From positions 248,001 to 312,000 of the forward strand of contig NZ_JACBZU010000004.1 of assembly GCF_013407935.1 (NCBI RefSeq): a stretch of 64,000 nt of DNA, in the 5' to 3' direction. The DNA is from Allomuricauda sp. ARW1Y1 (GTDB lineage: Bacteria > Bacteroidota > Bacteroidia > Flavobacteriales > Flavobacteriaceae). The position numbers and the translations under genes are program-made. The notes under the pieces are model-generated. The model was not told where the DNA came from. It made no database searches and saw only the letters and a program-made list of their open reading frames with translations. Of the stretch, positions 53,965 to 62,855 are shown piece by piece; positions within the stretch are counted from its first letter, which is position 1; every line of letters begins with the position of its first letter.

Positions 53965-54768
53965 TCAATCCTCAAAAATCAATCGACCATTGAAAATTTC
54001 TTCCACATCGATTTCTGGCGGGGTATTGACGCTGATTACATTGCCCGTCCCCCGAATAACGCCCGATAAGCGTTGCTGCGGATTCACAAAAACATCATTG
54101 GAACCTCGGTGATTGACATTTACATTTTCCGAAACTAGATTTTCTGCTTCAATTCTTGAGTCTCCAGCTGCTACACTAACAGTAAAATTTTTCGTTTCCC
54201 CACGAAGTTTGAAATAAGCAATGCCGTTCACCACAATCCTCACATTGGTAGCACTAAGGTGCATATCAAAAGAACCATCCGTAGTGTCTGCTTCGGGATT
54301 ATTAAAACTTTCGGCAACCAGATTGAGGTTGGGGTATGTCAACACCCCATCACTTGAAATTAAAAGTCCGGTGCTGCTGCGTATGTCGGTGAGGTTGGGA
54401 GCAGTCACATAAATTGTGGTCAGCCCGTAGTCGCGTACAAAATTGCAGCCATTTTCGTTCCGTAGAATGAGACGGTTGTCCTCTACCACAGCAGAAACCT
54501 CATTGAGCAAATATTCCCCAGTTTCCACTTCAACGCCATATGTTTCTCCCTGTTTAACGACCAAATTGAGGTTTTCAAAAACAGTAATCTTGCTAAAATC
54601 CGACACTTCGATGGGCCGGCGCACCAAATCACCAGCGTTTTGGAAACAGTCGGGAACATTGTCGCCGTTGCAAGAGATTAACAGAAAGGTGAACAGTATC
54701 AAAAACACCCCTAAAGTCCCCTCAAGGGGACACTTCGTATTTTGTGTTTCGTACTGTATCCTTTTCAT
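53965..54768 (-). CDS. GIN-domain (DUF2807) lipoprotein
   Basis: A 267-residue lipoprotein with a hydrophobic signal (GVFLILFTFLLIS) and lipobox Cys (LLISCNGD), followed by a head GIN domain of short beta repeats (DIRSSTGLLISSDGVLTYPNLNLVAES; AGDSRIEAENLVSENVNVNHRGSNDVF). The segment before the signal, TKCPLEGTL, is encoded by a dispersed palindrome (54706-54731), so the signal peptide has an unusual long n-region. The start overlaps the PagL-like gene stop by 4 bp, so the two are coupled. Confidence 0.82.
   Translation of the reverse strand: MKRIQYETQNTKCPLEGTLGVFLILFTFLLISCNGDNVPDCFQNAGDLVRRPIEVSDFSKITVFENLNLVVKQGETYGVEVETGEYLLNEVSAVVEDNRLILRNENGCNFVRDYGLTTIYVTAPNLTDIRSSTGLLISSDGVLTYPNLNLVAESFNNPEADTTDGSFDMHLSATNVRIVVNGIAYFKLRGETKNFTVSVAAGDSRIEAENLVSENVNVNHRGSNDVFVNPQQRLSGVIRGTGNVISVNTPPEIDVEEIFNGRLIFED
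54706..54731. repeat. Palindromic repeat inside the lipoprotein signal-peptide coding region
   Basis: GTCCCCT and AGGGGAC (54716-54731) form a 7-bp stem with loop CA, and are preceded by CACCCCTAAA. Elements of this type are found between genes in many flavobacteria. Here it is read in frame. A partial copy, TAAAGTCCCCTT, occurs at about 62007-62018. Confidence 0.6.
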
Positions 54769-55865
54769 AATCGTATTCCTATTCCAAATTCAATGGCCTC
54801 TGCCTTCGCCCCATGCGATTTAAGGGTCACGGCACCAAAAACTTTATTCCCAAAATACCGTTTCAACCCTATCCGATTGTATACCCTACCTTCAAAATCA
54901 AAGGGATAATATACATAATACCCCAATTGGGTCACCACGCTCAATTTGTTCACAAACAGTTCATGGCCTATAAAAACCCCTACCCTTTTATAATCCGTAT
55001 CGGGGGCTACTTCAAGTTCGGGAAAAGAAATGGACTGATAGCGTATCAATTCTTTTAAAAAATTTGAAAAGAAGATATCGGTTCCCAATTGAATGGCACT
55101 CCGATTGCCCAATCGTTTATCCGCATAGGCCGAAACTATGGCAAAGCCATATTGCCCCATGTTGATGACATCGCTCTCATTGACCCCGCCACGAAGCACC
55201 AAATTATATCGGATGGGCTCTTTGATTCTTTCCTTGGGTTCAGGTTCCAAGTAGTCCATTTCTACGGCTTGGTTCAGATCATACGTGAGCCCAAAATTGA
55301 AAGCCATCGTATTGGTGGAGGTGTTGGGAGCCTTAAAGTTTGCATTGGAGTAATGTAATAGGGAAATCCCAGCCTTAAAACCCAGTCCAGCTACAATGTT
55401 CTCCTTATGATAGTTGAACATCAACATGGTGGAACTCAACAAATGGGTACCGTAGGCATTGTTCCTAAAGTTTTCGGTCCTATCGTACGGATTGGTGTTA
55501 TACGAGATACCCTGCGCGACCCTAAACTGCAAGTTCCGTTTGAAGAAATAAAAATTATAATGCGCATACAATCCAAAATGCTTACCCAGGGTTGGATTGT
55601 TCATATCCTGATAAACAAAAGAAAAACCGGTATCGGGATATCCCAAATCGGCTTCCCAATCTTCGTGACCGAATCGTTTCCTGTTGAAACCGATAATAAC
55701 CCCGCCGGGGTGATTGGTAATCAAATGGGAAATATCCGGATTGTGTAGAAGAATGGAACCATAAAATTGGCTGATATCCAAGGTATACTTCTTGGGAATG
55801 TCACCGTCTTGGGCAAATCCAAAGCAAAAAAACAACAGAAAAACCAAGTACAGTAGGTGCTTCAT
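54765..55865 (-). CDS. PagL-like outer-membrane acyloxyacyl hydrolase (lipid A 3-O-deacylase family)
   Basis: A 366-residue outer-membrane protein with signal peptide (MKHLLYLVFLLFFCFGFAQ) and beta-barrel-type sequence ending IEFGIGIRL. The motif LLHYSNANF (His171, Ser173, Asn174) matches the His-x-Ser-Asn active-site motif of PagL. PagL removes the 3-O acyl chain of lipid A. The protein is about twice the size of Pseudomonas PagL, as usual in Bacteroidota; activity is inferred. Confidence 0.82.
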   Translation of the reverse strand: MKHLLYLVFLLFFCFGFAQDGDIPKKYTLDISQFYGSILLHNPDISHLITNHPGGVIIGFNRKRFGHEDWEADLGYPDTGFSFVYQDMNNPTLGKHFGLYAHYNFYFFKRNLQFRVAQGISYNTNPYDRTENFRNNAYGTHLLSSTMLMFNYHKENIVAGLGFKAGISLLHYSNANFKAPNTSTNTMAFNFGLTYDLNQAVEMDYLEPEPKERIKEPIRYNLVLRGGVNESDVINMGQYGFAIVSAYADKRLGNRSAIQLGTDIFFSNFLKELIRYQSISFPELEVAPDTDYKRVGVFIGHELFVNKLSVVTQLGYYVYYPFDFEGRVYNRIGLKRYFGNKVFGAVTLKSHGAKAEAIEFGIGIRL

Positions 55866-55884
55866 GGGACGCTAAAGTAGGAAA

Positions 55885-56838
55885 TTAAAAAAGTTCCCGA
55901 GCTATGTCCATGATATTATCCGATTTACCCATGGAGTAGTAATGCAACACGGGCACTCCTGCTTCCCGAAGTTCCTTGGATTGTTGAATGGCCCATTCCA
56001 CACCCACTTTACGGACTTCCTTGTTATCCTTGCAGGCCTCCACGGCATCGATAAGATCTTGCGGAATATCCACCCGGAACACTTGTGGCAATAAATGAAG
56101 GTGTTTTTTTACAGCAATCGGTTTGATTCCAGGAATGATTGGCACATCTATTCCCATTTCTCGGGCCGCTTCTACGAAAGCAAAGAATTTTTTATTATCA
56201 AAAAACATCTGGGTGACCACATAATCCGCTCCCAAGTCCACCTTCTCCTTTAAACGTTTTAGATCAGATTGAAGCGATGGGGCTTCCATGTGTTTTTCAG
56301 GGTACCCTGCCACACCGATACAAAAACTGGTCAACTCGCTTGACTCAAAAGTTTCGTGCAGATAATTTCCTTTATTAATGTTCTGAATTTGTGCAACCAA
56401 CTCTGTCGCATATTGATGCCCGCCTTTGGTGGGAGTGAAATACTTTTCTTCTTTTCTTGCATCTCCGCGCAAGGCCATCACGTTTTCAATCTCCAGATAT
56501 TGGCAGTCCACCAGCAAATACTCCGTCTCCTCTTTGGTGAATCCACCACACAGCACGTGGGGAACGGTATCCACATCATACTTGTGCTTTAATGAAGCGC
56601 AAATGCCCAAGGTCCCGGGACGGGTACGAATCAGTTTTTTGTCCAACAGACCATCTTTTTCCTTATAGATGTATTCCTCGCGAGAGGTCGTCACATCAAT
56701 GAACGGAGGTTTGAATTCCATCAAAGGGTCGATGTTGTTGTACAGTTCCTGAATGCTCTTTCCTTTTACGGGCGGCACAATTTCAAAACTGAAAAGGGTT
56801 TCGCCGTTCGCCTTTTTTATGTGGTCGGTAATCTTCAT
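55885..56838 (-). CDS. metF: 5,10-methylenetetrahydrofolate reductase
   Basis: FAD-dependent enzyme making 5-methyl-THF, the methyl donor for MetH. At 317 residues it has the bacterial single-domain length. Family blocks are FEIVPPVKGKS with the catalytic Glu, HVLCGGFTKEETEY, NVMALRGDA, GADYVVTQMFFDNKKFF and PIIPGIKPI. It starts 3 bp after the metH C-terminal gene and is the last member of the SAM-riboswitch operon. Confidence 0.96.
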   Translation of the reverse strand: MKITDHIKKANGETLFSFEIVPPVKGKSIQELYNNIDPLMEFKPPFIDVTTSREEYIYKEKDGLLDKKLIRTRPGTLGICASLKHKYDVDTVPHVLCGGFTKEETEYLLVDCQYLEIENVMALRGDARKEEKYFTPTKGGHQYATELVAQIQNINKGNYLHETFESSELTSFCIGVAGYPEKHMEAPSLQSDLKRLKEKVDLGADYVVTQMFFDNKKFFAFVEAAREMGIDVPIIPGIKPIAVKKHLHLLPQVFRVDIPQDLIDAVEACKDNKEVRKVGVEWAIQQSKELREAGVPVLHYYSMGKSDNIMDIARELF

Positions 56839-56841
56839 CGG

Positions 56842-59571
56842 TTATTCATCAACAATATTGGGAGCTAGCCATTTTTGGGCTTTCTCCAAAGTTATATGTT
56901 TTCGTTCGGCAAAATCCTGAACTTGGTCCTGTTTTATTTTTCCCAAACCAAAATACTTGGCCTCGGGATGTGCAAAATAATACCCACTGACACTGGCAGC
57001 GGGCCACATGGCCAGACTATCGGTGAGTTTCACCCCTATTCTTTCCTCCACCTGCATCATTTCCCAAATGGTTAGCTTTTCCAAATGATCGGGACAGGCA
57101 GGATAGCCAGGTGCCGGTCGGATGCCACGGTACTTTTCCTTGATCAATTCATCGTTGTCCAAATTCTCGTCAACGGCATAGCCCCATTGTTTGGTACGTA
57201 CCTCTTTGTGCAGATATTCAGCAAACGCCTCGGCAAACCTATCCGCCAAGGCTTTGATCATGATTGAGTTGTAATCATCGTGGTTCTTTTCGAACTCCGC
57301 AGCCAATTCCTGTGTTCCAAATCCTGTGCTCACACAAAAGCAACCAATATAATCCTGAATTCCAGATGCTTTGGGCGCTATAAAATCGGCCAAGGCGATA
57401 TTGGGTACCCCAGCCCGTTTTTTGGTTTGCTGGCGAAGGGTCCTAAACAGGAAGGTTGCATCTTTTGTCATTTCGATCGCATCCGATTCATCACCTCTTG
57501 CCTGCGCTCGGGGTGACAAGTGCACTTCAATATCATCTTCGTTGACTTGATTGGCTGGAAACAATCCGAAAATAGCCTTGGCCTTCAACAACTTTTCGTC
57601 CAATATTCGCTGTAGAAGTACCTTCGCATCCTTAAAAAGTTCCTTGGCCTGCTCGCCAACCACTTCATCGTTCAAGATATCAGGATACTTGCCATGCAAA
57701 TCCCAACTTCTAAAAAATGGAGACCAATCGATAAAATCTACCAGTTGTTTCAAGTCAAAATCGTCCCATACCTCAATACCCAATTGGTTTGGCTTTTTGA
57801 TGTCCGATGGCTTCCAATCGATTTGAAGCTTGTTTTCCCGAGCCTGATCCAAGGTTAAATATTCCTTTTGCTTGCCACGTTTTAGAAACTTCTCCCTAAA
57901 ACTTTCGTAATCCAGTTTGATGGATTTTTTATAGTTGGCGGAGGTCTCTTCCTGCAATAAGTCGCCCACCACGGTTACGGCCCTGGAGGCATCATTGACG
58001 TGCACCACGGCTTGACTGTATTGCGGGTCGATTTTTACAGCCGTGTGCGCCTTGCTCGTTGTCGCACCACCAATCAACAAGGGAACATCGAAGTTTTGGC
58101 GTTCCATTTCTTTTGCCAAGAAGACCATTTCGTCCAATGAAGGTGTAATGAGTCCGCTCAATCCAATGATATCTACTTGCGCTTCCTTGGCCTTATTGAT
58201 GATTTTCTCTGGGGGTACCATCACGCCCATATCCACAATTTCATAATTGTTGCAAGCCAGGACCACGCTTACAATATTCTTTCCGATGTCATGAACATCA
58301 CCTTTCACGGTGGCCATCAATATTTTTCCGGCCGCCTTGGCATTCTTGTCTTTGGAAGCCTCAATATAGGGTGTCAAATAAGCTACGGCCTTTTTCATCA
58401 CACGGGCGGATTTGACCACTTGGGGCAAAAACATTTTTCCGCTGCCGAACAGATCACCTACTACATTCATTCCCGTCATCAAGTTGCCCTCGATGACTTC
58501 CAAAGGTTTGGCTGCCTGTTGGCGGGCCTCCTCCACATCTTCGATGATATATTGGTCAATGCCCTTCACCAAGGCCCGGGTAATCCGATCCTGGAGCGGG
58601 TCTTGCCGCCAAGACAAATCGACCTTGCTTTCCTTGGCTGTTCCCACAACGGTCTCTGCAAATTCGAGCAATCGTTCGGTAGCATCGTCGCGCCTGTTGA
58701 GCAGTACATCCTCCACGTGCTCCAATAAATCCTTTGGGATATCATCGTACACCTCCAACATAGTTGGGTTTACGATACCCATGTTCATTCCAGCTTTGAT
58801 GGCATGGAACAAAAAGGCGGAGTGCATGGCCTCACGAACGGGGTTGTTCCCCCTAAAGGAGAAGGATACGTTGCTCACACCACCACTCACGCTGCAATAG
58901 GGCAGGTTTTCCCGCACCCAGCGTGTGGCCTCGATAAAATCGATGGCGTTATTCTTATGCTCATCCATACCCGTGGCCACGGGAAAAATGTTCAGGTCAA
59001 AGATGATATCCTCGGGAGGGAAATTCACCTCGTTGACCAAAATATCGTAGGAACGCTTCGCAATCTCGATGCGACGTTCGTAGTTGTCAGCTTGCCCCAC
59101 CTCATCAAAAGCCATTACGATCACGGCTGCACCGTATCGCTTGATCAATTTGGCATGATGGATAAACTCTTCCTTGCCTTCTTTCAAGCTGATGGAATTC
59201 ACCACGCATTTACCTTGCACCACTTGAAGACCGGCTTCAATAATTTCCCATTTGGAACTATCGATCATGATGGGTACACGGGCAATATCGGGTTCGGAAA
59301 CGATCAAATTCAAGAACCTGACCATGGCTTCCTTACCGTCAATAAGGCCATCATCCATATTGATGTCGATGATCTGGGCCCCACCCTCCACTTGTTCGCG
59401 GGCGATATCCAAGGCTTCATCGAATTTTTCTTCTTTGATGAGCCTTAAAAAACGCTTGGAACCTGCCACATTGGTACGTTCCCCCACATTGATGAAATTA
59501 CTTTCCGGGGTGACGACCAAGGGCTCAAGACCCGATAATTTTAGGTATCGCTGTTCTTTATTCGTTGCCAT
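56842..59571 (-). CDS. metH: Methionine synthase, C-terminal polypeptide (folate, B12 and activation domains)
   Basis: A 909-residue protein equal to the last three modules of cobalamin-dependent MetH. The pterin-binding domain covers about 10-290 ([26 protein letters not shown]), the cap and cobalamin domains about 320-560 with the B12-ligand motif GDVHDIG (His427), and the reactivation domain about 580-909. The homocysteine module is on the preceding gene. Residues ~685-694 ([10 protein letters not shown]) are encoded by a dispersed palindromic repeat at the B12/activation domain junction. Confidence 0.96.
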   Translation of the reverse strand: MATNKEQRYLKLSGLEPLVVTPESNFINVGERTNVAGSKRFLRLIKEEKFDEALDIAREQVEGGAQIIDINMDDGLIDGKEAMVRFLNLIVSEPDIARVPIMIDSSKWEIIEAGLQVVQGKCVVNSISLKEGKEEFIHHAKLIKRYGAAVIVMAFDEVGQADNYERRIEIAKRSYDILVNEVNFPPEDIIFDLNIFPVATGMDEHKNNAIDFIEATRWVRENLPYCSVSGGVSNVSFSFRGNNPVREAMHSAFLFHAIKAGMNMGIVNPTMLEVYDDIPKDLLEHVEDVLLNRRDDATERLLEFAETVVGTAKESKVDLSWRQDPLQDRITRALVKGIDQYIIEDVEEARQQAAKPLEVIEGNLMTGMNVVGDLFGSGKMFLPQVVKSARVMKKAVAYLTPYIEASKDKNAKAAGKILMATVKGDVHDIGKNIVSVVLACNNYEIVDMGVMVPPEKIINKAKEAQVDIIGLSGLITPSLDEMVFLAKEMERQNFDVPLLIGGATTSKAHTAVKIDPQYSQAVVHVNDASRAVTVVGDLLQEETSANYKKSIKLDYESFREKFLKRGKQKEYLTLDQARENKLQIDWKPSDIKKPNQLGIEVWDDFDLKQLVDFIDWSPFFRSWDLHGKYPDILNDEVVGEQAKELFKDAKVLLQRILDEKLLKAKAIFGLFPANQVNEDDIEVHLSPRAQARGDESDAIEMTKDATFLFRTLRQQTKKRAGVPNIALADFIAPKASGIQDYIGCFCVSTGFGTQELAAEFEKNHDDYNSIMIKALADRFAEAFAEYLHKEVRTKQWGYAVDENLDNDELIKEKYRGIRPAPGYPACPDHLEKLTIWEMMQVEERIGVKLTDSLAMWPAASVSGYYFAHPEAKYFGLGKIKQDQVQDFAERKHITLEKAQKWLAPNIVDE
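57492..57518. repeat. Dispersed palindromic element inside metH
   Basis: This stretch matches the intergenic element at 6530-6556 at 24 of 27 positions. It is read in frame within metH and encodes about ten residues not expected from other MetH proteins, between the conserved VNEDDIEV and FLFRTLRQQ blocks. Confidence 0.7.
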
Positions 59572-59580
59572 AAGCCTTCG

Positions 59581-60582
59581 CTATGCGTGCGTCAAAACTT
59601 TTCGAGGTTCATAATTCTTTACCACTTCTGCAATGGCCTTGATATGTTCCGGAGTGGTGCCGCAGCAACCGCCTACGATATTGACCAATCCTTTTTCCAC
59701 ATACTCCTTTATTTGAATTGCCATTTGTTCGGGTGTTTCGTCATATTCCCCAAAGGCATTGGGCAATCCCGCATTAGGGTGGGCGGATATGGCAAATTCC
59801 GATTTTGCCGACACCACCTCCAAATGGGGCACCAACTGTTTGGCTCCCAAAGCGCAATTGAAACCTACGGACAAAATGGGAATATGGGATATCGAAATCA
59901 AGAAGGCTTCGGCAGTCTGACCGGACAATGTTCTGCCCGAAGCATCGGTGATGGTTCCACTGACCATCACTGGCACATTGATGTTTCGTTCTTCCTTCAC
60001 CTCTTCAATGGCAAAAAGTGCTGCTTTTGCATTTAGGGTATCAAAAATAGTCTCCACCAACAAAATATCGGCACCACCATCGAGAAGGGCTTCGATTTGT
60101 TGTTTGTACGCTATACGTAGCTCATCAAAGGAAATAGCGCGGAAACCCGGGTCGTTCACATCGGGCGACATACTGGCCGTTTTGTTGGTAGGCCCAATAC
60201 TACCCGCCACAAACCTCGGTTTATCGGGATTTTTATCGGTAAACTCTTGGGCCACTTCCTTGGCAAGCTTCGCCGACTCATAGTTCAGTTCGTAGACCAA
60301 TTCTTCCATGCCATAATCGGCCATGGCTATGGTGGTCCCAGAAAAGGTGTTGGTTTCGATGATGTCCGCCCCCGCTTCCAAAAACTTGCGATGGACTTCC
60401 TTCACCGCATCGGGTTGGGTCAAGGATAACAAATCGTTGTTGCCCTGCAGATCACTGGGCCAATCCTTGAACCGCTCACCCCTAAAATCGGCTTCCTTGA
60501 ATTTGTAGCGCTGCAACATGGTACCCATGGCCCCATCCAGCACTAAAATCCGTTGTTTCAATATGTCTTCAATTTTTCCCAT
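59581..60582 (-). CDS. Methionine synthase, N-terminal polypeptide (homocysteine S-methyltransferase)
   Basis: A 333-residue zinc-dependent homocysteine methyltransferase module, equal to the N-terminal domain of MetH. It starts with [13 protein letters not shown]; the zinc Cys ligands are in VGFNCALGA and the C-terminal [12 protein letters not shown] chose the ATG at 60582; an in-frame TTG six codons upstream is possible. The gene precedes the rest of MetH by 9 bp, so the two make a split enzyme. Translation is probably controlled by the SAM-I riboswitch upstream. Confidence 0.94.
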   Translation of the reverse strand: MGKIEDILKQRILVLDGAMGTMLQRYKFKEADFRGERFKDWPSDLQGNNDLLSLTQPDAVKEVHRKFLEAGADIIETNTFSGTTIAMADYGMEELVYELNYESAKLAKEVAQEFTDKNPDKPRFVAGSIGPTNKTASMSPDVNDPGFRAISFDELRIAYKQQIEALLDGGADILLVETIFDTLNAKAALFAIEEVKEERNINVPVMVSGTITDASGRTLSGQTAEAFLISISHIPILSVGFNCALGAKQLVPHLEVVSAKSEFAISAHPNAGLPNAFGEYDETPEQMAIQIKEYVEKGLVNIVGGCCGTTPEHIKAIAEVVKNYEPRKVLTHA

Positions 60583-60593
60583 AACATAGTTTT

Positions 60594-60607
60594 CCTTCAA
60601 AAGAAGG
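60594..60607 (-). promoter_or_regulatory. Start-proximal hairpin, putative expression platform of the SAM riboswitch
   Basis: On the minus strand CCTTC-TTTT-GAAGG forms a hairpin ending 11 nt before the ATG at 60582. ATCCTTC (60609-60603) can instead pair with GAAGGAT (60666-60660) at the 3' edge of the aptamer P1 stem. The two pairings exclude each other. No terminator is present, so control is probably at translation; this is inference. Confidence 0.5.
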
Positions 60608-60656
60608 ATGTGGCGAAATCAAGAAAAGTGTGTGGATACGTTGCGGTATGCGTTTC

Positions 60657-60806
60657 GTTATCCTTCCCCCTATACCCATGTTAGGTATGAATACGCTCCA
60701 TGTGGCCCCCAAACAAATTGCGGACCGGGGTAGAATGTAGCACCTTCTCGAAGACGAGGGTTGCTAAGGCTTCAAAGGGTCCAATCCCTCCACCTTTCTT
60801 GATAAC
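60657..60806 (-). promoter_or_regulatory. SAM-I (S-box) riboswitch aptamer
   Basis: On the minus strand the conserved core is nearly complete: TTATCAAGAAAGGTGGAGGGA, then GGACCCTTTGAAGCC, TAGCAACC and AAGGTGCTACATTCTACC, closing with GGATAAC. P1 pairs GTTATC (60806-60801) with GATAAC (60662-60657). The P4 arm is longer than usual. This class binds S-adenosylmethionine and turns off methionine genes; it precedes split metH and metF here. Together with the terminator at 60864-60898 it fills the 323-bp gap between genes. Confidence 0.92.
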
Positions 60807-60863
60807 ACTTTCAATTTATACATGAACTGAACTGCAAAGAAACGGTACTCTCCAGTCAAAAAC

Positions 60864-60898
60864 AAAAAAACCTCCCAAAATCGCTTTCGGAAGGCTTT
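60864..60898 (-). terminator. Intrinsic terminator after the ferredoxin-NADP reductase gene
   Basis: On the minus strand AAGCCTTCC and GGGAGGTTT pair (two G-T) around a 12-nt loop, followed by a T-run. It insulates the riboswitch operon from read-through. Confidence 0.75.
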
Positions 60899-60923
60899 TC
60901 GCTTCTAAAAACAACTAATTTTC

Positions 60924-61985
60924 TTAGTTGATGCTCTGCACCACTTCTTTTTTGGCCTCTTTTTTGGAACCATCAAACCCTTGTACGCCCCCAACGGTGG
61001 TATACTTCATCACAAATCTTTTATCGGGGTTGATGATTTGATACGCATATTGGCACATCACGGCCGCTTCGTGAAACCCGGACAGGATCAACTTGAGTTT
61101 GCCCGGATAGGTATTCACATCTCCAATGGCAAACACCCCTGGGATGTTGGTCTGATAATCCTTGGCATTGTTCACCTTGATGGCGTTTTTCTCGATTTCC
61201 AACCCCCAGTTGCCCAATGGCCCCAATTTTGGGGAGAGTCCGAACAGCGGGATAAAGTAATCGGTTTCCACATAGGTGGATTCCTTTTCACCATCGTTGT
61301 ATTCAATAACTACTGCATGCAAATCTTCCTTTCCATGTATTTCTTTCACTTCGGCCTTGGTGTAGAGTTGAATCTTGCCCAGTTTGGCGAGTTCGCGTGC
61401 CTTTTCAACCGAATCCAAAGCTCCGCGGAACTCATTTCTTCGGTGTACCAAAGAAACTTCCGAAGCCACATCGGCCAAGAAAATGGCCCAATCCAAGGCA
61501 GAATCGCCACCACCGGATATGACCACTTTTTTGTCCCGGAACTGCTCCGGGTCCTTGATCATATATTCTACCCCTTTGCTTTCAAAAAGTTCAATGTTGG
61601 GAATAAGGGGCTTTCTGGGTTCAAACGAGCCCAAACCACCCGCAATAACAACAACCGGGGCATGATGCTGGGTTCCCTTGTTCGTGGTCACGATAAAGGA
61701 ACCGTCTTCTTGTTTGTCCAAAGTCTCCGCACGCTCACCCAAGGTGAAACCGGGCTCAAAAGGCTTTATTTGCTCCATGAGCTTATCCACCAAAGTACCC
61801 GCCAAAATCTCCGGATAGGCAGGAATATCGTAAATAGGCTTCTTTGGATATATCTCGGAACATTGCCCGCCAGGCTGTGCCAAGGCATCGATTAAATGAC
61901 ATTTCAACTTGAGCAATCCTGCTTCAAAAACGGTAAACAGTCCGGTTGGACCGGCTCCAATGATAATGATATCTGTTTTGATCAT
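60924..61985 (-). CDS. Ferredoxin--NADP(+) reductase, thioredoxin-reductase-like type
   Basis: A 353-residue flavoprotein with an FAD fold (DIIIIGAGPTGLFTVFEAG), the QPGGQC block, a central NADPH fold (VVISGGGDSALDWAIFL) and FAIGDVNTYPGK. The redox CxxC of thioredoxin reductases is absent, which marks the ferredoxin/flavodoxin reductase subgroup (YumC type). It may supply electrons from NADPH through ferredoxin to the nearby sulfite reductase; this link is from context. Confidence 0.9.
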   Translation of the reverse strand: MIKTDIIIIGAGPTGLFTVFEAGLLKLKCHLIDALAQPGGQCSEIYPKKPIYDIPAYPEILAGTLVDKLMEQIKPFEPGFTLGERAETLDKQEDGSFIVTTNKGTQHHAPVVVIAGGLGSFEPRKPLIPNIELFESKGVEYMIKDPEQFRDKKVVISGGGDSALDWAIFLADVASEVSLVHRRNEFRGALDSVEKARELAKLGKIQLYTKAEVKEIHGKEDLHAVVIEYNDGEKESTYVETDYFIPLFGLSPKLGPLGNWGLEIEKNAIKVNNAKDYQTNIPGVFAIGDVNTYPGKLKLILSGFHEAAVMCQYAYQIINPDKRFVMKYTTVGGVQGFDGSKKEAKKEVVQSIN

Positions 61986-62078
61986 ATTTCTCTTTTTAAA
62001 TAGTCTTAAAGTCCCCTTCCACTGCCTAACTGCAACAAGCGAGCGCTCGGGATGACAAAATCTGACCCGATTCTTGAT

Positions 62079-62855
62079 TTAAATTTTCTCTAGCAATTTT
62101 ATTTCTTGATGTTGGTAGCTGTTTTGGATATCCACCATGTTTTGACGATGATTGACCACCTCCCCAATCACAATAATAGCTGGATTGGACAACTGCTGCT
62201 CCCTTACCTTGTCCTCAATCGAAGTAACCGTGCCAATTCCTATTTTTTCGTGTTTCGTGGTTCCATTCTGAATAATGGCCACTGGGGTATCCTCTCTACC
62301 TTCCTTTTTGAAGAGCTGCATGATTTCCCCAAGTTTGGACATTCCCATAAGTATGACCACGGTGGCATTTGATTTGGCTGCCAAAGCCACATCGTTGGAT
62401 AATTTATGTTCTTTCGTGGTCCCCGTGATTACCCAAAAACTTTCCGCTGCTCCCCTTTTGGTGACTGGAATGTTTTGTGAAGCGGGTACGGACAATGAAG
62501 ACGAAATACCTGGAACCACATCCACTTCCACCCCAAAGGCTGCGGCATGCTCCATTTCTTCGGCTCCCCTTCCAAAAACGAAAGGGTCTCCCCCCTTTAA
62601 CCTGACCACGTGCAATCCCAGCGTCGCGCGTTCCACAATCAAATCATTGATTTGGGCTTGTTGGTACGAGTAACATCCTTTGCGTTTGCCTACAAATATT
62701 TTTTCGGCTTTGGGAGCATATTCCAATAGTTCGTTGGACACCAAAGCGTCGTACAGTAGCACATCGGCATTTTGTAAAGCCTTTACGCCTTTGAGCGTTA
62801 TCAAATCCTCATCGCCCGGGCCTGCGCCCACCACTGTCAACTTTCCTCTACGCAT
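62079..62855 (-). CDS. cobA: Uroporphyrinogen-III C-methyltransferase
   Basis: SAM-dependent methylation of uroporphyrinogen III to precorrin-2, the entry to siroheme. The 258-residue protein has the single SUMT domain: TVVGAGPGDEDLITLKG, VVRLKGGDPFVFGRGAEE and VPGISSSLSVPA. The dehydrogenase/chelatase half of CysG is not fused. It overlaps the sulfite reductase gene by 8 bp, consistent with making siroheme for it. Confidence 0.95.
   Translation of the reverse strand: MRRGKLTVVGAGPGDEDLITLKGVKALQNADVLLYDALVSNELLEYAPKAEKIFVGKRKGCYSYQQAQINDLIVERATLGLHVVRLKGGDPFVFGRGAEEMEHAAAFGVEVDVVPGISSSLSVPASQNIPVTKRGAAESFWVITGTTKEHKLSNDVALAAKSNATVVILMGMSKLGEIMQLFKKEGREDTPVAIIQNGTTKHEKIGIGTVTSIEDKVREQQLSNPAIIVIGEVVNHRQNMVDIQNSYQHQEIKLLEKI

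Noticed and set aside
60583..60863. Cobalamin riboswitch upstream of the B12-dependent metH
   Set aside because: The conserved B12-box was not found; the sequence fits the SAM-I class.
60981..61895. 304-codon open frame on the plus strand
   Set aside because: Antisense to the ferredoxin-NADP reductase gene; no recognisable domain.
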